From positions 124,001 through 188,000 of the forward strand of contig NC_019690.1 of the NCBI RefSeq assembly GCF_000317065.1: a stretch of DNA of 64,000 nt, in the 5' to 3' direction. The DNA is from Pseudanabaena sp. PCC 7367 (lineage in GTDB: Bacteria > Cyanobacteriota > Cyanobacteriia > Pseudanabaenales > Pseudanabaenaceae). Shown here one piece after another: positions 54,104 through 62,747 of this stretch. The position numbers and the translations under genes were made by a program. The number at the start of each line of letters is the position of its first letter. The first letter of the stretch is position 1. The notes beneath the pieces are model-generated. The model saw only the letters and a program-made list of their open reading frames with translations, made no database searches and had not been told where the DNA came from.

Positions 54104-54542
54104 GGAGTTAAATTAGCTTGATCGCGAATTATGAACTTTTCAAGCCGATCGAATTCGCAAAATTTACTTTGCCGATTACTATAGCAGTTTTCAGATTTTG
54201 GGCGATCGCCTAGCTAATTAAGCAATTAGGACGGAATCAGCCGCGATTGCAAATGTTGCTGGTACAATTCTAGGAATATTTTGCGATCGGTTAATCTGTC
54301 TTTTTCGATCTAATTATTTTATTCCCCATTAACTCCTCTCCTTCTCATCCTCTAGACGCTTGTGCTCCTTGCCGCTGCCGTAGTTAATCAGTAGTTAGGT
54401 AATTTAGGTAATTTCAGGATTATGTCTTCTATGTCTGCAATCAGTTTAAAGTCAGCCTCCAACCAGTTTGCATAAGCGGTTTTACTTGCCGCCCCAAGCA
54501 TCGATAGATGGACTTAGCTGGAACCTATGACCAAATTAAATA
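54104..54542. promoter_or_regulatory. Divergent intergenic region upstream of wzm-like gene
   Basis: 439 bases without a coding frame; likely contains the promoter for the exporter operon. GAATCAGCCGCGATTG around 54235 and HIP1-like sites are the only notable words. Confidence 0.4.
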
Positions 54543-55376
54543 ATGGATAAAGTACGACCCAAAGAGCTGGTAATTGAAGCAGGACGCACAGATAAATATT
54601 ATTGGCAGGATCTATGGCGCTATCGGGAATTGCTTTATTTCCTGGCCTGGCGTGATATTTTGGCGCGCTATAAACAAACTGTAATTGGGATTCTCTGGGC
54701 TGTGATCCGCCCCCTGATTACTATGCTCATATTCACATTTATCTTTGGTCGGCTAGCTGAGCTTCCCTCCGAAGGCGTTCCCTATCCGATTCTGGTTTAT
54801 GCCGCCTTGTTGCCGTGGCAATTTTTTGCTAGCTCGATCACTAGCTGTAGCAATAGCCTGGTGGGGAATTCTGGATTGATTTCCAAGGTTTATTTTCCCC
54901 GTTTGATTATTCCAGTTGCTTCCATTTCGGTTAGTTTTGTGGATTTTCTGGTGTCGGGTATGGTGCTACTGGGTCTGATGACCTGGTATGTATATGTACC
55001 AAGCTGGCGAATTATATTTTTGCCGTTTTTTATTGTGATCGCAGCCGGGGCGGCTCTGGGCGGTGGCCTGTGGATCGCGGCCTTGAATGTCAAGTATCGT
55101 GACTTCAAAAATATAATGACTTATATTGTTCAGGTCGGTGCTTATATTTCACCGGTTGGCTTTAGTAGTAGTATTGTGCCGGAGAAGTGGCGACTTTTAT
55201 ATTCGCTGAATCCAATGGTGGGGGTGATCGATGGATTTCGCTGGGCTATTCTGGCCGGAGATACCAAGCTATTCATACCAGGATTTTTGCTATCAATTGG
55301 TTTTGTGATCCTGGTTCTAATCAGTGGAATTTGGTTTTTCCGCAAAACAGAGCGTACGTTTGCAGACATAATCTAA
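54543..55376 (+). CDS. wzm: ABC-2 type polysaccharide export permease
   Basis: 277 residues with six TM helices. ARYKQTVIGILWAVIRPLITMLIFTFIFGRLAELPS is the classical Wzm/KpsM/TagG start, YPILVYAALLPWQFFASSI and SLNPMVGVIDGFRWAIL follow. With the Wzt-like ATPase downstream it should export a lipid-linked polysaccharide or O-antigen. Stop codon lies inside a 20-bp tandem duplication. Confidence 0.9.
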   Translation: MDKVRPKELVIEAGRTDKYYWQDLWRYRELLYFLAWRDILARYKQTVIGILWAVIRPLITMLIFTFIFGRLAELPSEGVPYPILVYAALLPWQFFASSITSCSNSLVGNSGLISKVYFPRLIIPVASISVSFVDFLVSGMVLLGLMTWYVYVPSWRIIFLPFFIVIAAGAALGGGLWIAALNVKYRDFKNIMTYIVQVGAYISPVGFSSSIVPEKWRLLYSLNPMVGVIDGFRWAILAGDTKLFIPGFLLSIGFVILVLISGIWFFRKTERTFADII

Positions 55377-55400
55377 GCATTGCAAACATAATCTAAGCAT
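55361..55400 (+). repeat. 20-bp tandem duplication at permease gene end
   Basis: TGCAGACATAATCTAAGCAT followed by TGCAAACATAATCTAAGCAT, one mismatch. The first copy includes the permease stop codon; the second is untranslated. Confidence 0.75.
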
Positions 55401-55441
55401 TTAAGTTGAGTAGCTAAGTTGAGAATTTAAGTAAAGGCAAT

Positions 55442-56704
55442 ATGCCCGAACCCATTATTCAAGTTGAGCATCTAGGCAAGAAATACATCATTGGGCATGA
55501 GCTGCAAACCCCCCATCGATCGTTACGGGATGCGATCACCCATACGACTAAGGGATTTGTCAATCGGCTCAAAAACCCCAGTATGGCGACCAATCGAGAG
55601 GATTTCTGGGCACTTCAGGATATTAATTTTGAGGTTAGACCAGGTGAGCGGATTGGGATTATTGGCCGCAATGGCGCAGGCAAGTCCACCTTGCTCAAAA
55701 TCCTCAGCCGGATCACCGAGCCTTCGATCGGCCGGGTGCAGATTAAAGGTCGGGTGGCCAGTTTGCTCGAAGTTGGCACTGGTTTCCACCCTGAGCTAAC
55801 CGGTCGAGAAAATGTGTTCCTAAATGGCGCGATTCTGGGGATGCAACAGGCAGAAATCAAGCGTAAGTTTGATGAGATTGTGGCCTTTGCCGAAGTAAGC
55901 AAGTTTATTGACACGCCGGTCAAGCGCTATTCTTCGGGGATGTATGTGCGATTGGCCTTTGCGGTGGCGGCACACCTGGAACCAGAAATTCTGGTGGTGG
56001 ATGAAGTGCTGGCCGTAGGTGATGCTCAGTTTCAAAAGAAATGCCTGGGCAAAATGGAAAGTGTGACCGAACAGGAGGGGCGCACGATTATTTTTGTGAG
56101 CCATCAAATGGCGGCGATCCAGAACCTGTGTCAGCGGTGCATCTATCTCAAGCACGGTCAGATTGTGGCTGATGGCCCCACCGACGATGTGGTGCGGCGC
56201 TACATTAGCGAATCGCAGGATCTCGGCATTGCGCTGACCGAAAGAACCGATCGCAAGGGCACTGGCGATATTCGGTTCACCTCATTACAACTCCAGGATG
56301 AGGATGGTAAAGAGGTTCCGCTGGTCTATTGTGGTCAGTCTTTATCATTTTTGGTGCGTTTCCAAAACCATACCAACCAGGCGCTCAAAAATTTCTTTAT
56401 TTCGATCGCCATTAATGATGCCCTGGGGCAGAGGTTAGTAGTCCTGAACAGTGAGGTAGTCAATGCGGATCTTGAGCATGTCCCACCCGATGTAGACCAG
56501 ATCAGGATTGAGGTCAAAAGGCTCCCCCTGATGCCCGGTCGATATGGATTAACCCTCTTTTCCAAAATCAACCTTGAGATCGCCGATTGGATTGCTGATG
56601 CGGCTTTTTTGGATGTGGAATCGGGTGATTATTATGGCACTGGGAAATTACCAGTAGGTGGAAAGGGTAAATTTGTGATGGATTATTCGATCGAGATCGC
56701 TTGA
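55442..56704 (+). CDS. wzt: ABC polysaccharide exporter ATPase with C-terminal binding domain
   Basis: 420 residues. Walker A GIIGRNGAGKST near 70-81, YSSGMYVRLAFAVAAH signature near 162-178, Walker B PEILVVDEVLAVGD near 182-195. Residues about 260-420 form the Wzt-type C-terminal carbohydrate-binding domain (PLVYCGQSLSFLVRFQ, VNADLEHVPPD, GRYGLTLF). Such domains recognise the modified end of the glycan and couple it to export. Operon with wzm. Confidence 0.92.
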   Translation: MPEPIIQVEHLGKKYIIGHELQTPHRSLRDAITHTTKGFVNRLKNPSMATNREDFWALQDINFEVRPGERIGIIGRNGAGKSTLLKILSRITEPSIGRVQIKGRVASLLEVGTGFHPELTGRENVFLNGAILGMQQAEIKRKFDEIVAFAEVSKFIDTPVKRYSSGMYVRLAFAVAAHLEPEILVVDEVLAVGDAQFQKKCLGKMESVTEQEGRTIIFVSHQMAAIQNLCQRCIYLKHGQIVADGPTDDVVRRYISESQDLGIALTERTDRKGTGDIRFTSLQLQDEDGKEVPLVYCGQSLSFLVRFQNHTNQALKNFFISIAINDALGQRLVVLNSEVVNADLEHVPPDVDQIRIEVKRLPLMPGRYGLTLFSKINLEIADWIADAAFLDVESGDYYGTGKLPVGGKGKFVMDYSIEIA

Positions 56705-56783
56705 CTTAATCTGGTTTTGATCTGGTTTAGGTTAGGTTAGTTTTAGTCTAATTTAATTCAATCACCTCAACCTTAGCTGAGCA

Positions 56784-57470
56784 TTAGCGAGGATTACCGC
56801 TCTGCTCAAGCAAGTTGGTAATCAATCCATTTACTTTCCGCAAGGCACGCACTACCAGACTATTTTGCTTAGCTCCATAGGGTTGCTTTAAATTTTGGGG
56901 GCGACTCATATCGAAGTGAATATCTTTAGGGGTAAGTTGGGTTGAGCTGTTATAGCTGGTGCCGAATTCGGCCAGGGCGGCATCTAGATCACCTTTCGCG
57001 CCTATGAGCTGCCAAAAGGCAACAAAGTCCTGCTCGATCGTTTCGAGATTGATTTCGAGCTTGCGGGTTTTGTCTCTTAGGAATAATTCAATATTTGTAT
57101 TCACACTGTGACAATAATCCAGGCAAACAGCCAGCGGATCGCTGTTTTCATCAACCTCCTGTAAAATCCCCCCTCTATATGCTTTCATAACTCCACCGTC
57201 GTAGCGATTGGTGAAACTCTGCGCCACCTCCATGTCATTCCGTTTGAGATGCACATAGATGGCATCATCACCATAGGTTTGATCCAATCGGCCTAGCAAC
57301 CAAACTAAGCGATTGTCAATCTCAATATGGTTTTTGGGGTATTGAAAGCGAGCCTCACCCAACACCCCTCGTTTGGCTTCGTGGGCAGAGGTGTAGTTGG
57401 TAATGTGGCGGCAGGCCATAGTGAACGTTGTCGAGCCGCATCTGCCAGTGTTTAAAACAAAAACGTTCAT
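56784..57470 (-). CDS. Sulfotransferase-like protein
   Basis: 228 residues. LNTGRCGSTTF at 6-16 is the 5'-phosphosulfate loop, and VHLKRNDMEVAQSF the 3'-phosphate site of PAPS-dependent sulfotransferases. LEINLETIEQDFVAFWQLIGA matches the C-terminal helix. It may sulfate the glycan made by neighbouring enzymes, as cyanobacterial sheath polysaccharides are often sulfated. Confidence 0.75.
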   Translation of the reverse strand: MNVFVLNTGRCGSTTFTMACRHITNYTSAHEAKRGVLGEARFQYPKNHIEIDNRLVWLLGRLDQTYGDDAIYVHLKRNDMEVAQSFTNRYDGGVMKAYRGGILQEVDENSDPLAVCLDYCHSVNTNIELFLRDKTRKLEINLETIEQDFVAFWQLIGAKGDLDAALAEFGTSYNSSTQLTPKDIHFDMSRPQNLKQPYGAKQNSLVVRALRKVNGLITNLLEQSGNPR

Positions 57471-58042
57471 ATTTTCTCTACGATTCGTTGGAATATTTAT
57501 TTGACAATGTAATCGAACAAACTTTTTAGAGGCTAAGAAAATGCTAAATCTAGCTCTTGCGTATATTAGGGCATAACTAACTAAGCTATGTTTTTTGTGC
57601 TTTTGGGGGGTGGCAGGATTGGTTAACCGGATTCAGTTTATTAGTGAAGGGAACGTCGCTATTCTAGTCTTCCTGGCCTTTATATATGAATATATAAAAT
57701 AATTAAGCATACAAATAATAGTACATGCAATGATTCAGTCGAACTCTTTGCCCGTAGATCAGCCATCAGGTGACGCGCATCAATGTTTTTTGCTGAAGTC
57801 GATCGAATTGGGGGATTATGATGGTACAGATCAGCTAGCTTGCGGCGATCAGAGACATTTACCGATCGCCTTTGCCTTAAGTCTATCGCCAGCACCTTTG
57901 CAGTAATGAATTATTGATCAATAATAAACAGGTTTTATGTTTATGCTAGGTAATCTTATGCCAGGTAATCAAATTAATCACCAAATCTAGCGGTGTTCAT
58001 GGCATTCAGGGGCTGGGCAACTGATATTAACAAGTTTCTTAT
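57471..58042. other. Gene-free stretch
   Basis: 572 bases between divergent genes. TATATATGAATATATA-type AT dyad near 57681-57696. A 71-codon minus-strand frame is not credible as protein. Probably promoters. Confidence 0.4.
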
Positions 58043-58810
58043 ATGTTGAACAATAATTATAGTTATAGCTATAGAAAAACTAAGAATTTGTATGGGCGAT
58101 TAATAAAATATCTATCCGAAGGCCAAAAATGTCGGCGGGAATACCCCCAGAGCTTCAATATTTTAAAATCCCTGAGTTATTTTCCGCGTTGGAGACATTC
58201 GCAGCGTGATAGTGCGAGCCCGATGGCCGATCGCCTGCCCTGGATTACCTTTGCCGCGATCGATTTTCTGGCACAAAACCTCCGCCCAGATATGAAGGTA
58301 TTTGAATGGGGGATTGGTGGCTCTACCTTATTTCTGTTACCACGGGTGGCGGAGCTGGTTTCCGTTGAGCACGATCGCGCCTGGGGCGAATCAGCCCAAC
58401 AAAAAATAACTGAAATGGGCTTGGGGGCAGGCAACTGGAATTTTTCCCTAGTAACGCCCAGCCCTGATGGCATCACCACGGGTCGAGACCCAGCCAACGC
58501 CGATGATTATATTTCCTCTGAGGCTAAATTCCAGGGGCAAAACTTCAAAGATTACGTCACGGCGATCGATCGCTATGCAGATGGCTATTTTGATATTATT
58601 CTCATCGATGGCCGCGCTAGACCCTCCTGCTTCAAACATGCGATCGAGAAGGTGAAAGTAGGTGGCTATGTGCTCTGGGATAACACCGATCGAATTCATT
58701 ACGATCAAACAATGCAAGCGGTAGATCCCGCCTATCAGTTTATTGATTTGCCTGGGCCTTCGCCCTATGTGCCTTTCTTCACTCGAACTTCAGTCTGGCA
58801 AAGGAGGTAA
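58043..58810 (+). CDS. SAM-dependent methyltransferase-like protein
   Basis: 255 residues. FEWGIGGSTLFLLPRVAELVSVEHD forms the nucleotide-binding strand-loop and acidic residue, and YFDIILIDGRARPSCFKHAI with GGYVLWDNTDR the later strands of a Rossmann methyltransferase. Substrate unknown; context suggests glycan decoration. Next gene starts 8 bases later. Confidence 0.7.
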   Translation: MLNNNYSYSYRKTKNLYGRLIKYLSEGQKCRREYPQSFNILKSLSYFPRWRHSQRDSASPMADRLPWITFAAIDFLAQNLRPDMKVFEWGIGGSTLFLLPRVAELVSVEHDRAWGESAQQKITEMGLGAGNWNFSLVTPSPDGITTGRDPANADDYISSEAKFQGQNFKDYVTAIDRYADGYFDIILIDGRARPSCFKHAIEKVKVGGYVLWDNTDRIHYDQTMQAVDPAYQFIDLPGPSPYVPFFTRTSVWQRR

Positions 58811-58818
58811 GTAGAGTT

Positions 58819-59421
58819 ATGGGTTTTGCCTCAATCAAAGGTTTTGGCCGCCGAATTAAGAATCGCATCCAAGGTGAGCGATTGCGCCTAGCCCAAAAAT
58901 GTGTCATTGGGGCGGGTAATATTCCTGTGCCCGGTTGGCTGATCACCGATAAAAGTTTGGTGGATATTACCAACCAAAACGACATGGCGCGGTATTGGCC
59001 AGCTAACTCGCGGCAGGCTTTCTTAGCGGAGCATGTGTGGGAGCATTTGCCGCCGGAAGAAGCTGACCAAGCGAATGCCAATTGCTTTAAATTTCTGCGA
59101 TCGGGCGGGTGGTTGCGCCTGGCCGTTCCCGATGGTTTGCATCCTGACCCGGCTTATATTGAGTTGGTGCGCCCAGGGGGAACCGGTGATGGCTCCGACG
59201 ATCATAAGGTTTTGTATGATTGGCGATCGCTCAGTGCCAGTTTGGAAAAGGCCGGATTTAAAATTAACCTGTTGGAATATTGGGATGAAAACGGCGAATT
59301 CCACTATCAAGATTGGTCATCCGAGCAGGGGCATATCCGCCGCTCAAAACGCTATGATCCCCGTAATCAGGATGGATCGCTCACCTATACTTCATTGATC
59401 ATTGATGCGATCAAGCCCTAA
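58819..59421 (+). CDS. SAM-dependent methyltransferase-like protein (type 11)
   Basis: 200 residues: GAGNIPVPGWLITDKSLVDIT, AEHVWEHLPPEEADQANANCFKFLRSGGWLRLAVPDG and DHKVLYDWRSLSASLEKAGF match the COG4627-like predicted methyltransferases. Short, no membrane segment. Probably co-transcribed with the previous gene. Confidence 0.75.
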   Translation: MGFASIKGFGRRIKNRIQGERLRLAQKCVIGAGNIPVPGWLITDKSLVDITNQNDMARYWPANSRQAFLAEHVWEHLPPEEADQANANCFKFLRSGGWLRLAVPDGLHPDPAYIELVRPGGTGDGSDDHKVLYDWRSLSASLEKAGFKINLLEYWDENGEFHYQDWSSEQGHIRRSKRYDPRNQDGSLTYTSLIIDAIKP

Positions 59422-59495
59422 CTAAACCATAGCGAAATCTTAAATCATAGTTACATCACAGTTAACCCAACTTTAAATAATTCAATCAAAAAACA

Positions 59496-60731
59496 GTGCG
59501 GCTAATTAGAATTTCCACCAACTACCCTGCCTATATCCAGAACTTCTATGGGCAGCGATCGGCACTAGCCACCCAGCCCTACGCCCAGCAATATCAAACC
59601 CTGATGGCCGATTGTTATAGCTGGGCAGATTTTTGGACTCAAGCCTTTGGCAAATTGGGTTATGAAGTCTGGGAGCCGGTGGGCAACGCCGAGCCAATGC
59701 AGAAAATGTGGGCGCAGGAAAATGGGGTTAGTTATGAGCCTAAAACCTGGTTGACCGATATTGTGGCTGCCCAGGTCAAGCAATTTCAGCCCGATCTAGT
59801 TCTGGTAAATGATTATGCTACCTATTCGCGTAGTTTCTTTACTCATCTGCGCCAAATTTGTCCTTCGATTCGGCTGGTGATCGGCTGGTGTGGTGCACCC
59901 TACTCTGGCTATGAAAATGTTTTTAAGGCCTATGATTTAGTCTTGTCGAATATTCCTAGCTTTGTGACGGACTTTCGGACCCAAGGGCACAAATGCGAAC
60001 ACATGCACCATGCCTTTAACCCAGCTATATTAAAACGAATCAAGCAAGAGCAAAACACCCCGATTGACTTTTCGTTTGTTGGTTCCATCTATAGGGCGCA
60101 TAATTTCCATAATCAGCGCGAAAAATTAATCAAACAATTAGTGGCGGCAACTGATTTACGGATTTGGGCGAATATGATGCAGCTCTCTGCCGCTGAGTTA
60201 AAACTTCTGCCTTTAAAGCAACAGGTCTATGATTTAGTCCAACTGCTAAAGCGATTGCCCTTGGGGCAAACAGTGCTGCCCTATTTACCCAAACTAAAGT
60301 CCTATGCTCGGATGACCAATCGCCCTGGTCTGGAGCAATATGTCGATCCCACGATCGTGGCCAGGGCAGCTCCCGCCGTATTTGGCTTAGCCATGTATCA
60401 AACCCTGGCTGATTCTAAAATGGCACTAAATAATCACATTGACATTTCCAAGTCCTACGCTTCTAATATGCGCTTGTATGAGGCAACAGGGGTGGGAACC
60501 TGTCTGCTGACCGACGGGCAGGATAATTTGGCAGATATTTTTGAACCCGATCGAGAAGTCGTCACCTACACCAGCGCCGCCGAGGCGATCGAGAAGGTTA
60601 ACTATTTGCTAGACCACGAACCGGAACGCCAGCAGATTGCGATCGCCGGGCAACAGCGCACCCTGAACTGCCATACCTTCGATCATCGCGCTCGTTATTT
60701 GGATCAACTCATCAAGAAAAACCTCGCCTAA
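59496..60731 (+). CDS. CgeB-like glycosyltransferase
   Basis: 411 residues; GTG start. VLVNDYATYSRSFFTHLRQI, IGWCGAPYSGYENVFKAYDLVLSN, DFSFVGSIYRAHN, then C-terminal MRLYEATGVGTCLLTDGQDN and AAEAIEKVNYLLDHEPERQQIA. This is the DUF3880/CgeB type of GT-B enzyme. Likely acts on the same surface glycan. Confidence 0.78.
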   Translation: MRLIRISTNYPAYIQNFYGQRSALATQPYAQQYQTLMADCYSWADFWTQAFGKLGYEVWEPVGNAEPMQKMWAQENGVSYEPKTWLTDIVAAQVKQFQPDLVLVNDYATYSRSFFTHLRQICPSIRLVIGWCGAPYSGYENVFKAYDLVLSNIPSFVTDFRTQGHKCEHMHHAFNPAILKRIKQEQNTPIDFSFVGSIYRAHNFHNQREKLIKQLVAATDLRIWANMMQLSAAELKLLPLKQQVYDLVQLLKRLPLGQTVLPYLPKLKSYARMTNRPGLEQYVDPTIVARAAPAVFGLAMYQTLADSKMALNNHIDISKSYASNMRLYEATGVGTCLLTDGQDNLADIFEPDREVVTYTSAAEAIEKVNYLLDHEPERQQIAIAGQQRTLNCHTFDHRARYLDQLIKKNLA

Positions 60732-60755
60732 GCTAAAATCACAATCAAGATCAAA

Positions 60756-61673
60756 ATGCTGACATCACAGGTAAAACATTGGGCCAAGTTGCTCTTAAAG
60801 CCAGAATATAAAAGCGCCCACCTGCGCCGCCAGGAATTAAACCGAATTGGCAATATCCCCAGGTATACAAGCACTACCACAAATATACTGGGCACGCCGA
60901 TCGAAATCTTAGATAGTATTTCTTTTTGGTATAGCTACCGCGAAATCTTTGAGCAGGAGATTTATGCTTTTCAAACTAATCATGGCCAACCAATTATTAT
61001 TGATGGGGGCTCTAATATTGGCCTGAGTGTGATTTATTTTAAACAGCGCTATCCCAATAGTCGAATTATGGCCTTCGAGGCCGATCCCCAGGTATTCAAG
61101 ACCTTGTCTAAGAATATTAATAGCTTTGGTTATACTGATGTGCAGTTGATTAATAAGGCGATCTGGAATGCAGAAGGGAAGCTGGAGTTTAGTTCGGAAG
61201 GAGCAGATGCAGGCAGGCTGAGCAATCATACTGAATCTTCAGAATCAACTGAATCTTCAGAGATATTAGAATCTTCAAAATCTTCGGAACAGTCAGAGTC
61301 GTTCGAGCAATCGGAAAAAGCAAAGTTCCAGACTAGCAGCCAAGCAATCCAGAAAGTGGCAGTAGACACTACCCGCCTGACGCAATATTTAGACCAACCG
61401 ATCGCATTGTTGAAGCTAGATATTGAAGGCGCAGAAACCGAAGTCATGCTCGATTGTGCTGACTCTTTAGATCGAGTAGAACAGATATTTATTGAATACC
61501 ATTCCTTTGCTAATCAAGCACAGCGCCTGAATGAATTACTGGCGGTATTAAAAAAAGCCGGGTTTCGAGTGCAAATTCATACGCAATATGCTTCGCCGCG
61601 ACCTTTTTTGGAAGTGCCCACCCAAATGGGCATGGATATGCAATTAAATATTTTTGGTTATCGAGACAAGTAG
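60756..61673 (+). CDS. FkbM-family methyltransferase with Ser/Glu-rich insert
   Basis: 305 residues: IIDGGSNIGLSVIYFKQRYP, MAFEADPQVFKTLSKNI and LLKLDIEGAETEVMLDCAD are FkbM motifs for sugar O-methylation. Between the third and fourth strands, residues about 157-190 are nearly all Ser/Glu (ESTESSEILESSKSSEQSES). The insert is in frame and does not break the motifs. Unusual for the family and probably a surface-exposed disordered loop. Confidence 0.85.
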   Translation: MLTSQVKHWAKLLLKPEYKSAHLRRQELNRIGNIPRYTSTTTNILGTPIEILDSISFWYSYREIFEQEIYAFQTNHGQPIIIDGGSNIGLSVIYFKQRYPNSRIMAFEADPQVFKTLSKNINSFGYTDVQLINKAIWNAEGKLEFSSEGADAGRLSNHTESSESTESSEILESSKSSEQSESFEQSEKAKFQTSSQAIQKVAVDTTRLTQYLDQPIALLKLDIEGAETEVMLDCADSLDRVEQIFIEYHSFANQAQRLNELLAVLKKAGFRVQIHTQYASPRPFLEVPTQMGMDMQLNIFGYRDK

Positions 61674-61679
61674 GGAAGC

Positions 61680-62696
61680 TTGATTGATTCAATTTTCAAT
61701 TCTCAAGATATTGAAGCAGCTATAGGGGCAAATACCAACATGAGTGATCTAAACAAAATTTTTGCAGCGGTTGAATCGATCGATTTCTTGGATATTGGTT
61801 GCAGCGGCAGTCTGGATGATAAATGGGCAGAACTATTACCATTGCTGGCCTACACTGGCTTTGACCCCAATGCCGAAGAATGCGATCGCCTGAGTGGTTT
61901 GCCCCACAAATATAAGGCGGTGCAATATCTGCCCTATGCGATCGCTGGGGAAGCGGGAACCCAGACGATGTATAAGACCGAGAGCATTTTTTGTTATTCG
62001 CTGTTGCAGCCCAATTCAGATTGGCTGAATCGGTTCTCTTTTGCAGATTTGTTTAGCGATCGCGGCCAGGCGGCGGTAACCTGCACCACCCTGGATCTGC
62101 TGGCAACGGAGCAGGGGCTCAGGGCAGACATCATGAAAATTGATTCGCAAGGGTTGGAATTACCAATTCTGGAAGCTGGTAATAAGGTTTTGAGTGAAGC
62201 TTTTTGCGTGGAAACGGAAACCGGATTCCTGGAGAATTATCACCAGGAAACTACCTACGCCCAGATCGATCAATTCATGCGATCGCAGGGCTTCTTGATG
62301 TTTGATCTGCAACCCCGTTATATGAGCCGCAAAAATCATTTAGCTGGCCAGGGCGCTCATCAACCGCTCTGGTGCGAGGTGGTGTGGCTGTTTGACTTTG
62401 TTGGTCAACATGGCCAAAAACGGCAACCCTCACTGGTGCAGGCTCTCAAAGCTTTATTAATCTGCAAGGCGCTGAAGTATTTTGATTATGGGTTTGAGTT
62501 GGCCACCTATTTCAAGGACACTGGGGTAATTGACCAAGCCACATTTACTGCCCTGGAAGACCCCCAATTTTGGCAGTCCCGCATGGGGTATGCGAAGCGG
62601 AAAAAGCCACAAACCAAGGCTGGCAAGCTGCTTAATCTCTTGCCGGAGAGCATTAATAAACGTCTGTTATTCGGCCTGAAAGAGGTACTTGATTAG
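61680..62696 (+). CDS. FkbM-like methyltransferase
   Basis: 338 residues. FLDIGCSGSLDDKWAELLPL, TGFDPNAEECDRL, then ADIMKIDSQGLELPILEAG as the FkbM/MT core; the C-terminal 120 residues (KYFDYGFELATYFKD...) are helical with no known domain. Starts at TTG 61680, or ATG 61740, which keeps all motifs. Follows the other FkbM gene by 6 bases. Confidence 0.75.
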   Translation: MIDSIFNSQDIEAAIGANTNMSDLNKIFAAVESIDFLDIGCSGSLDDKWAELLPLLAYTGFDPNAEECDRLSGLPHKYKAVQYLPYAIAGEAGTQTMYKTESIFCYSLLQPNSDWLNRFSFADLFSDRGQAAVTCTTLDLLATEQGLRADIMKIDSQGLELPILEAGNKVLSEAFCVETETGFLENYHQETTYAQIDQFMRSQGFLMFDLQPRYMSRKNHLAGQGAHQPLWCEVVWLFDFVGQHGQKRQPSLVQALKALLICKALKYFDYGFELATYFKDTGVIDQATFTALEDPQFWQSRMGYAKRKKPQTKAGKLLNLLPESINKRLLFGLKEVLD

Positions 62697-62747
62697 TAAT
62701 TAATATTTAGTAATCAATATATTGATGTTGATATTAATATCGATGTT

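Noticed and set aside
57680-57895. 71-codon minus-strand frame in gap
   Set aside because: Low-complexity AT-rich end and no similarity; treated as intergenic.
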